Part shown: positions 5,604 to 7,601 of the stretch, piece after piece
Position numbering within the stretch: position 1 is the stretch's first letter
Layout: each line of letters begins with the position of its first letter
Source of the DNA: an uncultured Clostridia bacterium
GTDB taxonomy: Bacteria; Bacillota; Clostridia; Christensenellales; Aristaeellaceae
Reading direction: 5' to 3'
DNA: 7,601 nucleotides
Assembly (NCBI GenBank): GCA_937874275.1
Contig: CALNAU010000176.1
Coordinates: 1-7,601, forward strand
Notes under the pieces: model-generated
The model's input: only the letters and a program-made list of their open reading frames with translations
What the model was told of the DNA's origin: nothing
Database searches by the model: none
Translations under genes and position numbers: made by a program

Positions 5604-6556
5604 TTAAGAAGAACGACAACAAAATGCATTTCTGGCAGCGCAATAGTCACACCGTACTGATTTTTGCATTCTTAGCAGTGCTGATGATTATTGTAAGCCT
5701 GTTTAGCGATTCCTTTTTCACAGAGCGCAATTTAAAAAATCTTGTACTGTCGGCTTTTCCTCTATTGATGGTAGCGCTTGGACAGACATTAGTGCTGCTT
5801 ACAGGGGGAATTGACCTGTCGCTTGGCGCAATTGTTTCATTGACCAATGTGTCTTGTGTCACATTGATGAATACCGAGTCCAGCGTTGGCTGGATTCCTG
5901 CATTGGCTGCCGCTGTATTGATAGGTGTTTTGTGTGGCGGTCTCAATGGGCTGATTATTTCCAAAGGGCGCTTAGCCCCTATCATAGTAACGCTGGCTAC
6001 AACGACCATCTTTGAGGGCATTGCCTTGTTTGTCATGTCAAGCCCAGGAGGCCGTGTTCATTCAGGCTTCCGCCAGTTTTTCATCCGTGGCATCAACGGT
6101 TATTTTCCCCTGATCGTATCCATAGTAGTTGTCCTGTTGGTTCGGATGATCAGCAACCAGTCCGCCTACGGACGCCATCTTCGCTCCTTGGGGGGAAATG
6201 AGACCGCGGCATACTCTACAGGCATAAAGGTAGACCGAGTTAAGCTGATCGCGTATATACTTGCGGCTGTATTGGCCGCACTGGCAGGAATATATCTCAC
6301 AGCCAGAATGAACTCAGGGGACGCCACAGTTGGGAAGAATTATTCCATGAATGCTATCACATCGTCGGTGGTGGGCGGCACGGCTATGACGGGGGCCATT
6401 GGCGATCCGCTGGGAACTGTAGCAGGTGTTTTTATCGTTACCATCATCAACAATATGCTGAACTTGCTTGGCGCATCCTCTTTCTATCAGTTTATCTATC
6501 AAGGCGGCATTTTAATTGCCGCGCTCTCCCTGAGTGCGTTGCGCAGGCAGAAGTAA
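5600..6556 (+). CDS. CUT2-type sugar ABC transporter permease, first subunit (RbsC-like)
   Basis: The 318-residue product is an integral membrane protein of the BPD_transp_2 type, the usual length for RbsC-like permeases. A short basic N-terminus precedes a first helix at about 18-36. The family signature GQTLVLLTGGIDLSLGAIVSL lies at 61-81, with the core GGIDLS at 69-74. The cytoplasmic loop that docks the ATPase carries YGRHLRSLGGNETAAYSTGI at 190-209. Near the C-terminus SSVVGGTAMTGAIGDPLGTVAG is the conserved re-entrant/helix segment. The ATG overlaps the ATPase stop by 4 bases (ATGA), so translation is probably coupled; only a weak GGCAGG (5585-5590) is seen upstream. It likely pairs with the following permease as a heterodimer. 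Substrate not readable from the sequence. Confidence 0.92.
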   Translation: MIKKNDNKMHFWQRNSHTVLIFAFLAVLMIIVSLFSDSFFTERNLKNLVLSAFPLLMVALGQTLVLLTGGIDLSLGAIVSLTNVSCVTLMNTESSVGWIPALAAAVLIGVLCGGLNGLIISKGRLAPIIVTLATTTIFEGIALFVMSSPGGRVHSGFRQFFIRGINGYFPLIVSIVVVLLVRMISNQSAYGRHLRSLGGNETAAYSTGIKVDRVKLIAYILAAVLAALAGIYLTARMNSGDATVGKNYSMNAITSSVVGGTAMTGAIGDPLGTVAGVFIVTIINNMLNLLGASSFYQFIYQGGILIAALSLSALRRQK

Positions 6557-6572
6557 CATAGAAGGGAAACCG

Positions 6573-7547
6573 ATGTTTCGCATGAGGAAGGCAGGCACCA
6601 AAGCATCCAATTTCAAATTGGCGCAATCACAGATGATGGTATACCTCATTCTAATCTTTGTTCTGCTGATTGCCCAGTTGGCGTCACCTGGTTATCTGGC
6701 ACTTAACCACGTGGCCGGCATCCTCCGATTGTCCAGTTTTCTTGGCATCGCTGCCATAGGTCAGACATTCGCAATCTTGATTGGAGGGATTGATCTTTCA
6801 ATTGCAAACGTGATTACGTTTGCCAATGTCATCGCAGCACAGGTGATGTCCGGCAGCGACAGCAACATGCTGGCCGCGCTCCTATGGGTTTTGTTAATGG
6901 GGGCCGCCGTTGGCGTCATCAATGCGCTGGGGATTCGCTTTCTGAAAATTCCTCCGTTCATCATGACGCTGGGCGTGGGCACCATCATCCGCGGCATATT
7001 CCTTATCTATACAAACGGTGCCCCCAAAGGCAACGCCGCACCTCTTCTGCGCGCCATATGCGGCCAAAGCATGATGGGTATCGTCTCGGGGATTGTGATT
7101 ATCTGGTTAATCCTTTCTATTGCCGTAGTTATCATTCAAAAAATAACGCCCTATGGGCGCCAGATATATGCCATCGGTATCAATGAACAGGCATCCAGAT
7201 ACTCGGGCATCCCTACCGGTCGGATTATCTTCTCCGTCTATATTCTCTCCGCGGTGTTCGCCGCATTGGCAGGTTATTTCCTGGTTGGTTACACAGGCAC
7301 CAGTTTTCTGGATGTTGGCTCCGATTACAACACCACCACAATTGCTGCCGTAGTCATCGGAGGCACCGCCATCACCGGTGGCAAGGGCGGTTACATCGGT
7401 ACCTTCGCTGGCGCCATCATGATGACTGTGCTCAATGACTTCCTAACCATTGTTAACATCCCCACTGCAGGTCGCCAAATCGCGCAGGGATTCATTATCT
7501 TGGCGCTCGTACTTGTGTACAGCCGAGGCAAAAAGCATAATCAGTAA
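6573..7547 (+). CDS. CUT2-type sugar ABC transporter permease, second subunit (RbsC-like)
   Basis: The 324-residue product is a second BPD_transp_2 permease, clearly divergent from the preceding one. It has a basic N-terminus, a first helix at about 21-37, the family core GQTFAILIGGIDLSIA at 63-78 (GGIDLS 71-76), a docking loop YGRQIYAIGINEQASRYSGI at 194-213, and VVIGGTAITGGKGGYIGTFAG near the end. After GGIDLS it reads IANVITF where a small glycine-bearing VGA/LGA is common, as in the first permease. The gap from the first permease is 16 bases. ATG 6573 is chosen because GAAGGG (6561-6566) lies 6 bases before it; longer starts would run into the first permease and add arginine-rich residues unlike the family. 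With 5600-6556 it would form the membrane channel. No terminator follows before the window ends. Confidence 0.92.
   Translation: MFRMRKAGTKASNFKLAQSQMMVYLILIFVLLIAQLASPGYLALNHVAGILRLSSFLGIAAIGQTFAILIGGIDLSIANVITFANVIAAQVMSGSDSNMLAALLWVLLMGAAVGVINALGIRFLKIPPFIMTLGVGTIIRGIFLIYTNGAPKGNAAPLLRAICGQSMMGIVSGIVIIWLILSIAVVIIQKITPYGRQIYAIGINEQASRYSGIPTGRIIFSVYILSAVFAALAGYFLVGYTGTSFLDVGSDYNTTTIAAVVIGGTAITGGKGGYIGTFAGAIMMTVLNDFLTIVNIPTAGRQIAQGFIILALVLVYSRGKKHNQ
6804..6823. repeat. Perfect 8-bp inverted repeat inside the second permease gene
   Basis: GCAAACGT (6804-6811) and ACGTTTGC (6816-6823) are exact reverse complements around GATT. It falls in the coding region for ANVITFA, just after the GGIDLS motif. 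It looks like an operator-sized dyad, but one such match in a window of this size is close to what chance allows. Confidence 0.3.
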
Positions 7548-7601
7548 ATTCGTACTGGCATTTCACGCAACTGGGCGTAACCAATACAAACAGCATCGAT
7601 A

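Noticed and set aside
7548..7601. Terminator or new gene at the right edge
   Set aside because: No stem with a T-run, no ribosome site and no coding pattern could be seen in these 54 bases.

Overview
The window holds six genes in three transcriptional blocks. The organism looks like a bacterium with strong Shine-Dalgarno sites (AAGGAG, AGGAGG) and sigma-70/sigma-A-type promoters. Gene content and translation signals suit a Clostridia-like or other anaerobic Firmicutes-type lineage, but this is a low-confidence inference. The solute-binding protein has an ordinary signal-peptidase-I signal and no lipobox cysteine. That is easier to explain in a cell with an outer membrane, so a diderm lineage (Negativicutes, Synergistetes or similar) is also possible.

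Left part (1-1893, GC-rich). A partial AbrB-family membrane protein runs leftward off the window from about 591. It is divergent from a complete citC-type gene, [citrate (pro-3S)-lyase] ligase, at 877-1893. The 285-base gap between them carries a plausible promoter for citC (770-799), a 9-bp tandem repeat (667-684) and a good Shine-Dalgarno site. No other citrate lyase gene is present, so citC is an orphan here.

Right part (about 1940-7547, visibly more AT-rich). One operon begins at a near-consensus promoter (1940-1968, spacer 17). Its order is an amidohydrolase of the metal-dependent TIM-barrel superfamily (2019-2918), a ribose-type sugar-binding protein (2985-3989), a double-domain CUT2 ABC ATPase (4077-5603), and two different CUT2 permeases (5600-6556 and 6573-7547). 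Together the last four make a complete high-affinity importer for a monosaccharide-like solute. The amidohydrolase, as first gene, probably hydrolyses or opens the imported compound or a product of it, for example a lactone. The substrate cannot be read from the sequence.

Two intercistronic hairpins flank the binding-protein gene (2926-2961 and 4012-4044). The second is a perfect 15-bp stem with a 3-nt loop and no T-tract. This arrangement is typical of operons that make more binding protein than membrane components. Three starts were moved inward from the longest possible frame: 2019 (GTG), 4077 (GTG) and 6573 (ATG). The last 54 bases (7548-7601) show no recognisable gene, promoter or terminator, so the operon may continue past the window. 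No regulator, kinase, RNA gene, insertion sequence or CRISPR array was seen.
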